DNA from: Pseudonocardia parietis
GTDB lineage: Bacteria > Actinomycetota > Actinomycetes > Mycobacteriales > Pseudonocardiaceae
DNA length: 64,000 nt
NCBI RefSeq assembly: GCF_017876315.1
Contig: NZ_JAGINU010000001.1
Coordinates: 310,001 to 374,000 of the forward strand
Direction: 5' to 3'
This document shows positions 8,000 to 15,865 of the stretch, piece after piece. Position 1 is the stretch's first letter, and every line of letters starts with the position of its first letter. Below the pieces are notes generated by a model that saw only the letters and a program-made list of their open reading frames with translations, had not been told where the DNA came from and did not search any database. The translations under genes and the position numbers were made by a program.

Positions 8000-8446
8000 A
8001 TGTGGGATTTGACGCCCGATTTTCACGGGCTCGCCGCGGATATGCCCTGCGAGGAGAAGCTTCTGCCGGCGCTCGGACAGATGTCCTGGGCCGCCACTCG
8101 CCTCTACACCGACATCCAAGCCGTACTCGAAGAACTCCGCAGCCCCGAATCGCAGCCGTCTCGACACCTGTCACTCGTGGGCGCTGTACACGAGCTGGAG
8201 TCCGCTGCTGAGGGAACGGCCTTGGCCGAGTGGTGCCGGTTGGTCGGGGCAAACGCAGTTTCCGCGCACGAAGCAGTCGTCCACGAGATCGTCCACGGCA
8301 CGCCACTCGACGACATGTCCGGCGTTGCACGACCTCCCCAGCGGCCGCCATACGGGCACAACGAGATCGTCGAGGTCACCGGCCGACTGGTCAACGCTAC
8401 GAATACGCTTCCGCGCGAGGCTGCTCGTGGCGAGGTTGCGAAGTGA
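8000..8446 (+). CDS. Small hypothetical protein
   Basis: This 148-residue soluble, probably helical protein has no motif that I recognise. It begins MWDLTPDFHGL and contains acidic and alanine-rich helical stretches such as ESAAEGTALAEW. ATG 8000 is preferred because a TACAGT hexamer at 7987-7992 lies seven bases upstream, which suggests a leaderless transcript; an in-frame GTG lies at 7991. Its base composition is slightly less GC-rich than its neighbours. The 240 bases after it up to the metallopeptidase gene contain no gene that I can see. The last part of that gap matches the remnant at 5791. Confidence 0.55.
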   Translation: MWDLTPDFHGLAADMPCEEKLLPALGQMSWAATRLYTDIQAVLEELRSPESQPSRHLSLVGAVHELESAAEGTALAEWCRLVGANAVSAHEAVVHEIVHGTPLDDMSGVARPPQRPPYGHNEIVEVTGRLVNATNTLPREAARGEVAK

Positions 8447-8686
8447 ATAGGCACTCAACGTTCGAACCCGAGATGGCTCGGACGTAGCCGTCAACCGGGT
8501 TTGATCCAGCCCTGCTCCACAATCCCGTCTCGGACGGGCCGAGGCCCTGGGGCCTGACCGGGTCTACATCACTCCCGATAACCGGCTGACATCAAAGCAC
8601 CCGGGCCAACCGGCGCCCGGACGCCCCGCTGTGCCACCGCGCGGCGCTGTGGTGGGATCTCCCCGATCATCTCTGGGGAGGTCAGC

Positions 8687-9634
8687 GTGCGGTTCGACGA
8701 GAACGCCCGGCTCGACACGTCCGGTGTGGACGACCTGCGAGGCTCCGGCGGCGGCCGGATCGGCGGGCGGGGCGGCGGGGTCGGGGGCCGGGTCGCCGGC
8801 GCCGGTGGTGGGCTCGGCGTCGTCGGTCTGATCATCTACCTGCTGCTGTCGAACTTCGCCGGTGTGGACATGGGCGGGATGGCGGCCGGTGGCGGCTACC
8901 CGAGCCTGAACCAGGTCGGCGCGGGCCAGACCGCGGACAACGCGTCGCTGGAGCAGAACTGCGCGACCGGCGCGTCGGCGAACAACTCGACGGACTGCCG
9001 GATGGTCGCCGTCGTCAACTCGCTGGACGACTTCTGGGCGGCCCAGTTCTCGTCGGGCTTCGCGCGGCCGCGGACGAACTTCTTCTCCGGCGGGGTCAGC
9101 ACCGACGGCTGCGGGTCGGCGACCTCGGACAGCGGGCCGTTCTACTGCCCGGCCGACTCGGAGATCTACATCGACCTCTCGTTCTTCCAGGACCTGCAGA
9201 CCCGCTTCGGCGCCGAGGGCGGGCCGTTCGCGCAGTCGTACGTGATGGCCCACGAGTACGGCCACCACATCCAGAACCTGCTCGGCACGAACCGCCGGGT
9301 CGGCAACGAGACCGGCCCGACCTCCGGCTCGGTGCGGCTCGAGCTGCAGGCCGACTGCTACGCGGGCGTCTGGGCACACCACGCGACGACCGTGCCCGGG
9401 GACTCCGGGCGCCCGCTGATCACCGACCTCACCCCGGCCGACATCGACGCGGCGCTGGACACCGCCGCGAAGATCGGCGACGACCACATCCAGACCCATC
9501 TGGGCGGCGGGCGCGTCGACGAGTCCCAGTTCTCGCACGGCAGCTCCGCCCAGCGGGAGCGGTGGTTCACCACCGGCCTGGACACCGGCGACGCCAACGC
9601 CTGCGACACGTTCGCCGCCCGCGACCTGGACTGA
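8687..9634 (+). CDS. Neutral zinc metallopeptidase (YpfJ-like)
   Basis: The 315-residue protein belongs to the putative neutral zinc metallopeptidase family (PF04228). After a glycine-rich cytoplasmic stretch there is one membrane helix at about residues 43-58. The extracellular domain carries the zincin motif HEYGHH at residues 189-194 (His189, Glu190, His193). Downstream RLELQADCYAG supplies the likely third ligand. Several cysteines suggest disulfides. GTG 8687 follows a good ribosome site, TGGGGAGGTC. Its 5' end is repeated at 5791-5945. The physiological substrate is not known. Confidence 0.9.
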   Translation: MRFDENARLDTSGVDDLRGSGGGRIGGRGGGVGGRVAGAGGGLGVVGLIIYLLLSNFAGVDMGGMAAGGGYPSLNQVGAGQTADNASLEQNCATGASANNSTDCRMVAVVNSLDDFWAAQFSSGFARPRTNFFSGGVSTDGCGSATSDSGPFYCPADSEIYIDLSFFQDLQTRFGAEGGPFAQSYVMAHEYGHHIQNLLGTNRRVGNETGPTSGSVRLELQADCYAGVWAHHATTVPGDSGRPLITDLTPADIDAALDTAAKIGDDHIQTHLGGGRVDESQFSHGSSAQRERWFTTGLDTGDANACDTFAARDLD

Positions 9635-9662
9635 GCCCCGAACGCCTCCGGATGGACGCCGG

Positions 9663-10262
9663 TCACCCCTGCCGCGGAGCCAGCCGAGCCAGCTGGTGGT
9701 CGAGGACCGCGGCGGCCGATCCCTCGTCGTGGTCGCCGAGCAGGACCGCCTCCGCCAGCCCGCCGACGAGCGCGATCAGCACGGTGGCCTCGCGTTCCGC
9801 GTCGAGGTCCACCAGCTCGCCGGCCTCGCGGGCCGCGACGAGCCGCTCGGCGACGGCCTGCCGGATCAGCCGGTTCCCCTCCCGGTAGGTCGCGCGCATC
9901 TCCTGGTCGGCCAGGGCCCGGATCAGGAAGGCCGAGCCGACACGGGCGTCGGTGCGGCCGTCGTCGTCGAGGGGCAGCAGCGCCCTCAGCAGCCCCCGGA
10001 CCTCCGCCAGCGGGGTCCGGGGCCGGGCCGACGCCAGGTGCGCGCGGATCCGTTCGTCGATCCGCAGCTGCAGCTGCTGCGCGGCGAAGAAGAGCAGCTC
10101 GTCGCGGCAGGTGAAGTAGTGCTGCACCCGCCCCTTGGAGACGCCGGCCTCCTGCGCGACCCTGGCGAGGCTGACCGCCTCCAGCCCCTCCGCCGCCGCC
10201 ACCCGCCAGAGCGCCTCGGCGATCTCGCCGCGACGCTGCCCGTGATCGACCACCCTCGGCAC
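9663..10262 (-). CDS. TetR family regulator
   Basis: This 199-residue TetR-type regulator has its helix-turn-helix at about residues 8-55 (LARVAQEAGVSKGRVQHYFTCRDELL in two blocks), followed by a helical ligand-binding domain. I start it at GTG 10262, because GGAGG precedes it by five bases; an ATG 15 codons upstream lacks such a site. It is divergent from an alpha/beta hydrolase gene, 86 bases away, which is its likely target. An imperfect palindrome lies in the shared promoter region. Confidence 0.85.
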   Translation of the reverse strand: MPRVVDHGQRRGEIAEALWRVAAAEGLEAVSLARVAQEAGVSKGRVQHYFTCRDELLFFAAQQLQLRIDERIRAHLASARPRTPLAEVRGLLRALLPLDDDGRTDARVGSAFLIRALADQEMRATYREGNRLIRQAVAERLVAAREAGELVDLDAEREATVLIALVGGLAEAVLLGDHDEGSAAAVLDHQLARLAPRQG

Positions 10263-10288
10263 GTCCACCTCCGTTGCAATCCAATCGG

Positions 10289-10308
10289 CTTGCAAAACCA
10301 CCCGCAAG
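10289..10308. promoter_or_regulatory. Candidate operator in the TetR/hydrolase spacer
   Basis: CTTGC-N10-GCAAG is an inverted repeat in the spacer between the divergent TetR and hydrolase genes. The arms are short, so the assignment to the TetR protein is only by position. Confidence 0.3.
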
Positions 10309-10348
10309 TTTTTACAGTCCGATCGTATCGTCTAGCGAGGGGGACATC

Positions 10349-11218
10349 ATGCGGGTCGGACACTTCACCGGACCGGAAGCGCGGTCGGAGTACCTGCGCG
10401 CCTACGACGAGGCGGTCGCGACGCTGCCCGGGCCGAGCGCGACCGACGTCGGCACGCCGTACGGCACGGTCCGCGTCATCACCTGCGACGGACCGCCGGA
10501 CGCGGTCCCGCTGGTACTGCTGCCCGGCGCCGGCGCACCCGGCGCCAGCTGGTCGGCCGTGGTGCCGTACCTCGTCGACCGGCGGCCGGTGCACCTTCTC
10601 GACCCGCTCGGCGGCCCCGGCGCGAGCCGGCAGGAGGTGCCGCTGCGGTCGATGGCCGACGCCGCGCGGTGGTTGCGCGGAGTGGTCGACGGGCTGGGCC
10701 TGACCGCGTTCCACCTGGCCGGGATGTCGATGGGCGGCCGGACGGCGTTCGAGTTCGCCCGGCGTAGTCCCGCCGGTCTGCGGTCGCTGACGCTCGCGGA
10801 CCCGCCGAACACGCTGGACCGGATCCCGATGCGCACGGCCGTCATCGCCGTGGGTGCGTCGCCGGGCGCGCCGCGGCCGCTGCGGGAGCTGTTCCTCCGG
10901 ACGGTCGCCGGCGGCCCGATCCCGGACGACGACCCGATCGCCCGGGTGATCGCGCTCGGGCTGTCGTCGTTCGCCTCGGCCCAGCCGCACCCGTCGCTGC
11001 CCTCGGCGGCCGACCTGCGGTCGGTGCACACGCCCACGCTGAGCCTGCTCGCCGGCCGCAGCACGATCCTCGACGCCGGGCGCGCCCGGGATCGGGCGGC
11101 GCTGCTGCCCCGCGGGACCGCCGAGGTGTGGCCGGAGGCGACGCACTCGCTGGCCCTCGAGGACCCGGCGCGGACGGCGGAGCGGATGCTCGCCCACGCC
11201 GCGGACGCCGAGCGGTGA
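10349..11218 (+). CDS. Alpha/beta hydrolase
   Basis: The 289-residue protein has the alpha/beta hydrolase fold, with the oxyanion region LLPGAGAPGASW at about residue 55 and the nucleophile elbow GMSMGG (Ser at about residue 126). A late histidine in EATHSLALE would complete the triad. No signal peptide is present, so it is probably a cytoplasmic esterase or epoxide hydrolase-like enzyme of unknown substrate. ATG 10349 is chosen because GAGGGGGAC lies just upstream. The next gene starts inside its stop codon (GTGA), so they form an operon, probably under the divergent TetR. Confidence 0.82.
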   Translation: MRVGHFTGPEARSEYLRAYDEAVATLPGPSATDVGTPYGTVRVITCDGPPDAVPLVLLPGAGAPGASWSAVVPYLVDRRPVHLLDPLGGPGASRQEVPLRSMADAARWLRGVVDGLGLTAFHLAGMSMGGRTAFEFARRSPAGLRSLTLADPPNTLDRIPMRTAVIAVGASPGAPRPLRELFLRTVAGGPIPDDDPIARVIALGLSSFASAQPHPSLPSAADLRSVHTPTLSLLAGRSTILDAGRARDRAALLPRGTAEVWPEATHSLALEDPARTAERMLAHAADAER

Positions 11219-11832
11219 ACCGCCGCGAGCTGCTCCTGACCGTCGCCGCGGATCTCGTCGCCCCGCTCGTCGTGTTCTACGGGCTGCGCGCCGCGGGGGT
11301 CTCGGCCGTCCCGGCGCTGCTGGCCGGGGCCGCGATCCCGGCCGCCCGCGCGCTGTACGTGCTGGTGCGGCACCGGCGCGCGGAGTGGTTCGCCGTACTG
11401 GCACTGGTGCTGTGCGTGGCGAGCGCGGCGACGACGCTGGTCAGCGGGGACGCCCGGGCGCTGCTCGCCCGCGACGGGCTGGTCACCGCGGCGCTCGGAG
11501 TGACGCTGCTGGTCACGGTGCCGACCGCGCGGCCAGCGCTGTACGCACTCGGTCGGCTGGCCGTGACCGAGGCCGGGCACGACGCCGGCGCGTGGGACCG
11601 ACGCTGGACGACCTCGGCCCGGTTCCGCGGGATCTGGCGGTGGCTGACGGTGTGGTGGGCGCTCGGCCTGTTCGCCGACGCGGCGCTGCGCGTGGTGACC
11701 GCGTGGACGCTGCCGCTCGACGTCGTCCCGGCGGTGCACGCCGTGCAGTGGTTCGTGGTGCTCGCGGTGCTGCTGGTCGGCGGGCAGGTCTGGATGCGCC
11801 TGCCCCGGCACCGCGAACTGGTCTTCAGCTGA
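11215..11832 (+). CDS. Polytopic membrane protein, VC0807-like
   Basis: This 205-residue integral membrane protein has about six hydrophobic segments. The first two surround FYGLRAAGVS and ALLAGAAIPAARALYVL, a pattern that resembles the VC0807 family of uncharacterised membrane proteins. Its GTG overlaps the hydrolase stop codon by four bases. The last eight bases overlap the convergent acetyltransferase gene. Function is unknown; the name rests on resemblance only. Confidence 0.6.
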   Translation: MNRRELLLTVAADLVAPLVVFYGLRAAGVSAVPALLAGAAIPAARALYVLVRHRRAEWFAVLALVLCVASAATTLVSGDARALLARDGLVTAALGVTLLVTVPTARPALYALGRLAVTEAGHDAGAWDRRWTTSARFRGIWRWLTVWWALGLFADAALRVVTAWTLPLDVVPAVHAVQWFVVLAVLLVGGQVWMRLPRHRELVFS

Positions 11833-12514
11833 GCAGGGGCGGGTCCGCGGCGAGGAAGCCGGCGAGGTCGTCGGTCCAGCCCTCGACCCGCAGCCCCCAC
11901 ACCGGCCGGACGAACGTCTCGGGGGTCACCAGCACCCGGTGCTGGACCTCGCGCACGCCGCGGGGCGCGTTCAGCGTGGTGCCGTCGGACCGGTAGCCGA
12001 GCCGGGCGGACACCCCGGCCGAGGCCGGGTTCCCGTCGACGTAGTCCGACCGGGCCGTCGTCGCGCCGAGCCGGTCGAACGCGAACGCCAGCACCGCGGC
12101 ACGCATCTCGGTGCCGAACCCGCGGGCCTGGAAGCGCCGTCCGAGGTAGGAGCCGGTGTGCACCTCGCGCAGGACGCCGAACCGGTCGGCGGTCAGGCTC
12201 TGCAGCCCGATCACGTCACCGTCGTACCGCACGACCAGATGCAGCGCCCACGACTCCGGTGAGCACCGGGCCCGCTCCGACCAGAGGTACTGGGCCACGC
12301 CCCGGCCCAGGTACCGCGGATCGGCGTCGGTCCACGGCACCGCGAACGGCATCTCCGACGCCGGGTGGACGCCCTCGCCGTGCAGCATCACGACGAGCTC
12401 GCGCAGCGACCCGTCGTCGTCCGGGCGCAGTTCGAGCCGGGGGGTGCGCAGCACGAGCCCGTGCGGGGGCCACGGATCGGGCACCGGGTCGATCGGCGCG
12501 GGCAACCAGCTCAC
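11825..12514 (-). CDS. GNAT family N-acetyltransferase
   Basis: The 229-residue protein resembles RimJ/RimL-type acetyltransferases. It opens with the typical strand LVLRTPRLELRP, has a central hydrophobic strand (LHLVVRYDGDVIGLQSL), and then the acetyl-CoA loop GRRFQARGFGTEMRAAVL at about residues 135-152, followed by the characteristic NPAS..VSARLGY segment. It would acetylate a protein N-terminus or a small amine. The GTG start at 12514 has a weak ribosome site. It is divergent from the quinone oxidoreductase gene, with 54 bases between starts. Confidence 0.82.
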   Translation of the reverse strand: MSWLPAPIDPVPDPWPPHGLVLRTPRLELRPDDDGSLRELVVMLHGEGVHPASEMPFAVPWTDADPRYLGRGVAQYLWSERARCSPESWALHLVVRYDGDVIGLQSLTADRFGVLREVHTGSYLGRRFQARGFGTEMRAAVLAFAFDRLGATTARSDYVDGNPASAGVSARLGYRSDGTTLNAPRGVREVQHRVLVTPETFVRPVWGLRVEGWTDDLAGFLAADPPLLS

Positions 12515-12568
12515 GGCCCGACCCTGCCGGATCGCTTCCGGCGGCGCGACGCAATACGGTCTCCGGTC

Positions 12569-13561
12569 ATGAAGGCGATCACCTTGGCGGAGTACGGCGG
12601 TCCGGAACAGATGGCCTGGGAGGAGGTCCCGGACCCGACGCCGGGTCCTGGCGAGGTCGTGCTCGACGTCGTCGCGTCCGCGGTCAACCGCGCCGACCTT
12701 CTCCAGGTGCAGGGCAACTACCCGGTGCCGCCCGGCGCCTCGCAGATCCTCGGGCTGGAGTGCTCGGGCCGGATCTCCGCGCTGGGCGAGGGCGTCACGG
12801 GCTGGGCGGTCGGCGACGAGGTCTGCGCGCTGCTGGCCGGCGGCGGCTACGCGCAGAAGGTCGCCGTCCCCGCGGCCCAGCTGCTCCCGGTCCCGGACGG
12901 CGTGTCGGTCGAGGTGGCGGGAGGACTGCCCGAGGTTGCGTGCACGGTGTGGTCGAACGTGTTCATGGAGGGTCGCCTCGCCGAGGGCGAGACGTTCCTG
13001 ATCCAGGGCGGGTCGTCCGGCATCGGGACGCACGCGATCCAGGTCGCGAAGGCGCTCGGTGCCCGGGTCGCCGCGACCGCCGGGCACGACGACCGGCTGC
13101 GGTTCTGCCGTGAGCTCGGCGCGGACATCGTCATCGACTACCACGACGACATCGCCGAGGAGCTGAAGAAGGCCACCGACGGCCACGGCGCCGACGTCAT
13201 CCTCGACAACATGGGCGCCAAGGGCCTGAAGAACAACCTGTCCGCCCTCGCCAAGGACGGGCGTCTGATGATCATCGGCATGCAGGGCGGGGTGAAGGCC
13301 GAGCTCAACATCGGTGCGTTGCTCGCCAAGCGGGGGCACGTCTCGGCGATGGGCCTGCGCGGACGCCCGGTGGAGGGGCCGAACTCGAAGGCCGAGATCG
13401 TCGAGCAGGTCCGGTCGCGGGTGTGGCCGCTCTTCCCCACCGGACAGGTCCGCCCGATCGTGTTCGAGCAGTACTCGATGGCCGACGCCGCGGACGCGCA
13501 CCGGCGGCTGGCCGAGGGCGGCGTCGTCGGGAAGCTGCTGCTGGTGAACCCGGACGCCTGA
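12569..13561 (+). CDS. NAD(P)H:quinone oxidoreductase (PIG3/zeta-crystallin-like)
   Basis: This 330-residue protein is a zinc-independent member of the medium-chain dehydrogenase family. It shows the AVNRADLLQVQGNYP substrate-side motif of the PIG3/QOR group (about residues 39-53), a domain-boundary GLECSG, and the nucleotide-binding loop QGGSSGIGTHAIQVAK at about residues 148-163. No catalytic zinc ligands are seen. It likely reduces quinones using NADPH. A TACGGT hexamer eight bases before the ATG suggests a nearly leaderless mRNA. The next gene, Bpa, follows 43 bases downstream with its own promoter-like hexamer. Confidence 0.87.
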   Translation: MKAITLAEYGGPEQMAWEEVPDPTPGPGEVVLDVVASAVNRADLLQVQGNYPVPPGASQILGLECSGRISALGEGVTGWAVGDEVCALLAGGGYAQKVAVPAAQLLPVPDGVSVEVAGGLPEVACTVWSNVFMEGRLAEGETFLIQGGSSGIGTHAIQVAKALGARVAATAGHDDRLRFCRELGADIVIDYHDDIAEELKKATDGHGADVILDNMGAKGLKNNLSALAKDGRLMIIGMQGGVKAELNIGALLAKRGHVSAMGLRGRPVEGPNSKAEIVEQVRSRVWPLFPTGQVRPIVFEQYSMADAADAHRRLAEGGVVGKLLLVNPDA

Positions 13562-13604
13562 TCCCCGCGGCCGACCCCTGCCCTCCGGGGCCAGAATGAG
13601 TCGC

Positions 13605-14141
13605 ATGAGCGACGAGCAGGAGACCCCCGACGAGCGGATCATGGTGGTCGGCGCCGACGGCCGCCCGGTGGGGATGGCGCGCGTACCGCAGGACGACGAC
13701 GAGGCCGAGCAGCAGAGCCCGGCGAGCATGGTCGAGCAGCCGGCCAAGGTCATGCGGATCGGCACGATGATCAAGCAGCTGCTGGAGGAGGTGAAGGCGG
13801 CCCCGCTGGACGAGGCCTCCCGCAGCCGGCTGAAGGAGATCCACGAGAACTCGGTCAAGGAACTGGAGGAGGGCCTGGCCCCGGAGCTGCGCGAGGAGCT
13901 GGACCGGCTGAGCCTGCCGTTCACCGCCGACGAGATCCCGTCGGAGGGCGAGCTGCGCATCGCGCAGGCCCAGCTGGTGGGCTGGTTGGAGGGTCTGTTC
14001 CACGGCATCCAGACGGCGCTGTTCGCCCAGCAGATGGCCGCCCGCGCGCAGCTGGAGCAGATGCGCCGCGGGCTCCCGCCCGGGAGCGAGCAGGGCGGGA
14101 TGCCGGAAGGTCTGGGCCGGGGCACGGGGCAGTACCTCTGA
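13605..14141 (+). CDS. bpa: Bacterial proteasome activator Bpa/PafE
   Basis: The 178-residue protein closely matches mycobacterial Bpa (Rv3780): the segments VEQPAKVMRIGTMIKQLLEEV, LAPELREELDRL and AQLVGWLEGLFHGIQTALFA are nearly identical to what I know of the family. It forms a dodecameric ring that docks on the 20S proteasome through its C-terminal GQYL motif, which is present. It lets the proteasome degrade unfolded substrates without ATP. The ATG at 13605 is preferred over one nine bases upstream because CAGAAT lies seven bases before it (leaderless pattern). As in mycobacteria it sits directly before the galactan exporter genes. Confidence 0.95.
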   Translation: MSDEQETPDERIMVVGADGRPVGMARVPQDDDEAEQQSPASMVEQPAKVMRIGTMIKQLLEEVKAAPLDEASRSRLKEIHENSVKELEEGLAPELREELDRLSLPFTADEIPSEGELRIAQAQLVGWLEGLFHGIQTALFAQQMAARAQLEQMRRGLPPGSEQGGMPEGLGRGTGQYL

Positions 14142-14169
14142 CCGTCCACGACCTGCGGTTTCGCCCGGA

Positions 14170-14194
14170 CCCGGCAGGGGCCTCCCCTGCCGGG
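14170..14194 (+). terminator. Strong hairpin after bpa
   Basis: Eleven-base perfect arms (CCCGGCAGGGG and CCCCTGCCGGG) with a three-base loop lie 29 bases after the bpa stop and 20 bases before the next promoter element. There is no T run, as is common for actinobacterial terminators. Confidence 0.7.
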
Positions 14195-14213
14195 TCGCGC
14201 GGGACCCCCTGAG

Positions 14214-14219
14214 TACCCT
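14214..14219 (+). promoter_or_regulatory. -10 element of the galactan exporter operon
   Basis: TACCCT lies exactly six bases before the GTG of the permease gene and just after the bpa terminator. The spacing predicts a leaderless mRNA starting at or near the start codon. Confidence 0.5.
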
Positions 14220-14225
14220 CGTCGC

Positions 14226-15095
14226 GTGGCCGTGACCGTGACCGACAGCGAGCCGGGTGACATCGTCGATCCGTCCGAGGTGTCGAGCCCGCGCAGCTGG
14301 CGCCGGGCGTTCGCGGACCTCGCCGCCGGCTGGCGTCAGCGCCCGCTGTGGGGCTACCTGGGCTGGCAGGACATCAAGCAGCGCTACCGCCGCTCCGTCC
14401 TGGGACCGCTGTGGATCTCGATCAGCATGGGCGTGATCGCGCTCGGGCTGGGCATTCTCTACTCGGCTCTGTTCGAGATCCCGATCGCGACGTTCCTGCC
14501 GCACGTCGCCGTCGGGCTGCTGATCTGGAACTTCGTCTCCGGCTGCATCCTCGAGGGCAGCGAGGTCTTCATCTCGAACGAAGGCCTGATCAAGTTCCTG
14601 CCCGCGCCGCTGACCCTGCACATCTACCGCCTGATCTGGCGGCAGACGCTGTTCTTCGTGCACAACCTGGCCGTCTGGGTCGTGCTGATGATCGTCTTCC
14701 CGCATCCGCTGGGTGTCTCGTCGCTCCTGGCGATCCCGGCGTTCGCGCTCCTGGCGATCAACGGCACCTGGGTGGCGATCCTGGCCGGGATCCTCGCGAC
14801 CCGGTTCCGGGACATCCCGCCGATCATCGCCAGCGTGACCCAGCTGGTGTTCTACCTGACCCCGATCGTCTGGTCGGTCGACCTCCTGCGTGACAACGAG
14901 GCCGCACGGGAGCGGGCCAGCCTGGTCGAGTTCAACCCGGTGTTCCACTTCGTCGAGATCGTCCGCCAGCCGCTGCTGGGTCAGGAGATCGTCGGGCGGT
15001 ACTGGCTGGTCACCGGGATCATCACGGTCGTCGGGTGGACAGCAGCACTGGTCTGCCTGCGCAACTACCGCTCCCGCGTCGCGTACTGGGTGTGA
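14226..15095 (+). CDS. rfbD: Galactan ABC exporter permease (Wzm/RfbD, Rv3783-like)
   Basis: This 289-residue ABC-2 permease has about six membrane helices after a cytoplasmic start containing the amphipathic segment LWGYLGWQDIKQRYRRS, typical of O-antigen exporters of the Wzm type. In mycobacteria the orthologous pair Rv3783/Rv3781 exports lipid-linked galactan for arabinogalactan. The gene order here, Bpa, permease, ATPase, GlfT1, keeps that neighbourhood although permease and GlfT1 positions are exchanged relative to M. tuberculosis. The stop codon overlaps the ATPase start (GTGA). A -10 hexamer lies six bases before the GTG, so the transcript is probably leaderless. Confidence 0.9.
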   Translation: MAVTVTDSEPGDIVDPSEVSSPRSWRRAFADLAAGWRQRPLWGYLGWQDIKQRYRRSVLGPLWISISMGVIALGLGILYSALFEIPIATFLPHVAVGLLIWNFVSGCILEGSEVFISNEGLIKFLPAPLTLHIYRLIWRQTLFFVHNLAVWVVLMIVFPHPLGVSSLLAIPAFALLAINGTWVAILAGILATRFRDIPPIIASVTQLVFYLTPIVWSVDLLRDNEAARERASLVEFNPVFHFVEIVRQPLLGQEIVGRYWLVTGIITVVGWTAALVCLRNYRSRVAYWV

Positions 15096-15865
15096 GCACA
15101 GTGTCCGAACCCCGAATCCGGATCGACCACGCCGCCGTCGACTTCCCGATCTTCGATGCGAAGACGCGGTCGTTGAAGAAGGCCGTCCTCGGCAAGGCCG
15201 GTGGCCGGATCGGCACCGACTCCAAGGTGCCGATCATCGAGGCGCTCCGGGACATCACGATCCAGCTCGGCAAGGGCGACCGGGTCGCGCTGGTCGGGCA
15301 CAACGGTGCCGGCAAGTCCACCCTGCTGCGGCTGATGGCCGGCATCTACGAGCCGACCCGGGGCCGGTCCGCGGTGCAGGGGAAGGTCGCGCCGGTCTTC
15401 GACCTCGCGGTCGGCATGGACCCGGAGATCTCCGGCTACGACAACATCATCATCCGCGGGCTGTTCCTGGGCATGACCAGGAAGCAGATGGAGGCCCGGA
15501 TGGACGACATCGCCGAGTTCACCGAGCTCGGCGACTACCTCGAGATGCCGCTGCGCGCGTACTCGACGGGCATGCGGGTCCGGCTGGCACTCGGCGTCGT
15601 CACCTCGATCGACCCGGACATCCTGCTGCTCGACGAGGGCATCGGCGCCGTCGACGCCGAGTTCCTCAACAAGGCCCGCGGGCGCCTGCACGAGCTGGTC
15701 GAACGTTCCGGGATCCTGGTGTTCGCCTCGCACTCCGACGAGTTCCTCGCCGACCTGTGCGACACCGCGCTGTGGATGGAGCACGGGACGATCAAGGAGT
15801 ACGGCCCGCTGCAGGACGTCCTCGACCACTACAAGGGCCGCGCACCGTACGAGGGCACCGCGTGA
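15092..15865 (+). CDS. rfbE: Galactan ABC exporter ATPase (Wzt/RfbE, Rv3781-like)
   Basis: The 257-residue ATPase has Walker A GHNGAGKST (about residues 66-74), the Wzt-type signature YSTGMRVRLALG and Walker B ILLLDEGIGAVD (about residues 172-183). It lacks the C-terminal sugar-binding domain of long Wzt proteins, so it should not itself recognise a chain-end modification. It powers the permease encoded by the preceding gene. The GTG at 15092 overlaps the permease stop by four bases; a second GTG at 15101 is possible. GlfT1 again overlaps its stop codon, making a tight three-gene operon. Confidence 0.92.
   Translation: MSTVSEPRIRIDHAAVDFPIFDAKTRSLKKAVLGKAGGRIGTDSKVPIIEALRDITIQLGKGDRVALVGHNGAGKSTLLRLMAGIYEPTRGRSAVQGKVAPVFDLAVGMDPEISGYDNIIIRGLFLGMTRKQMEARMDDIAEFTELGDYLEMPLRAYSTGMRVRLALGVVTSIDPDILLLDEGIGAVDAEFLNKARGRLHELVERSGILVFASHSDEFLADLCDTALWMEHGTIKEYGPLQDVLDHYKGRAPYEGTA

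Noticed and set aside
8570..9538. An open frame opposite the zinc metallopeptidase gene
   Set aside because: No recognisable domains and a skewed Arg/Val/Gly content; the metallopeptidase with HEYGHH is the real gene.
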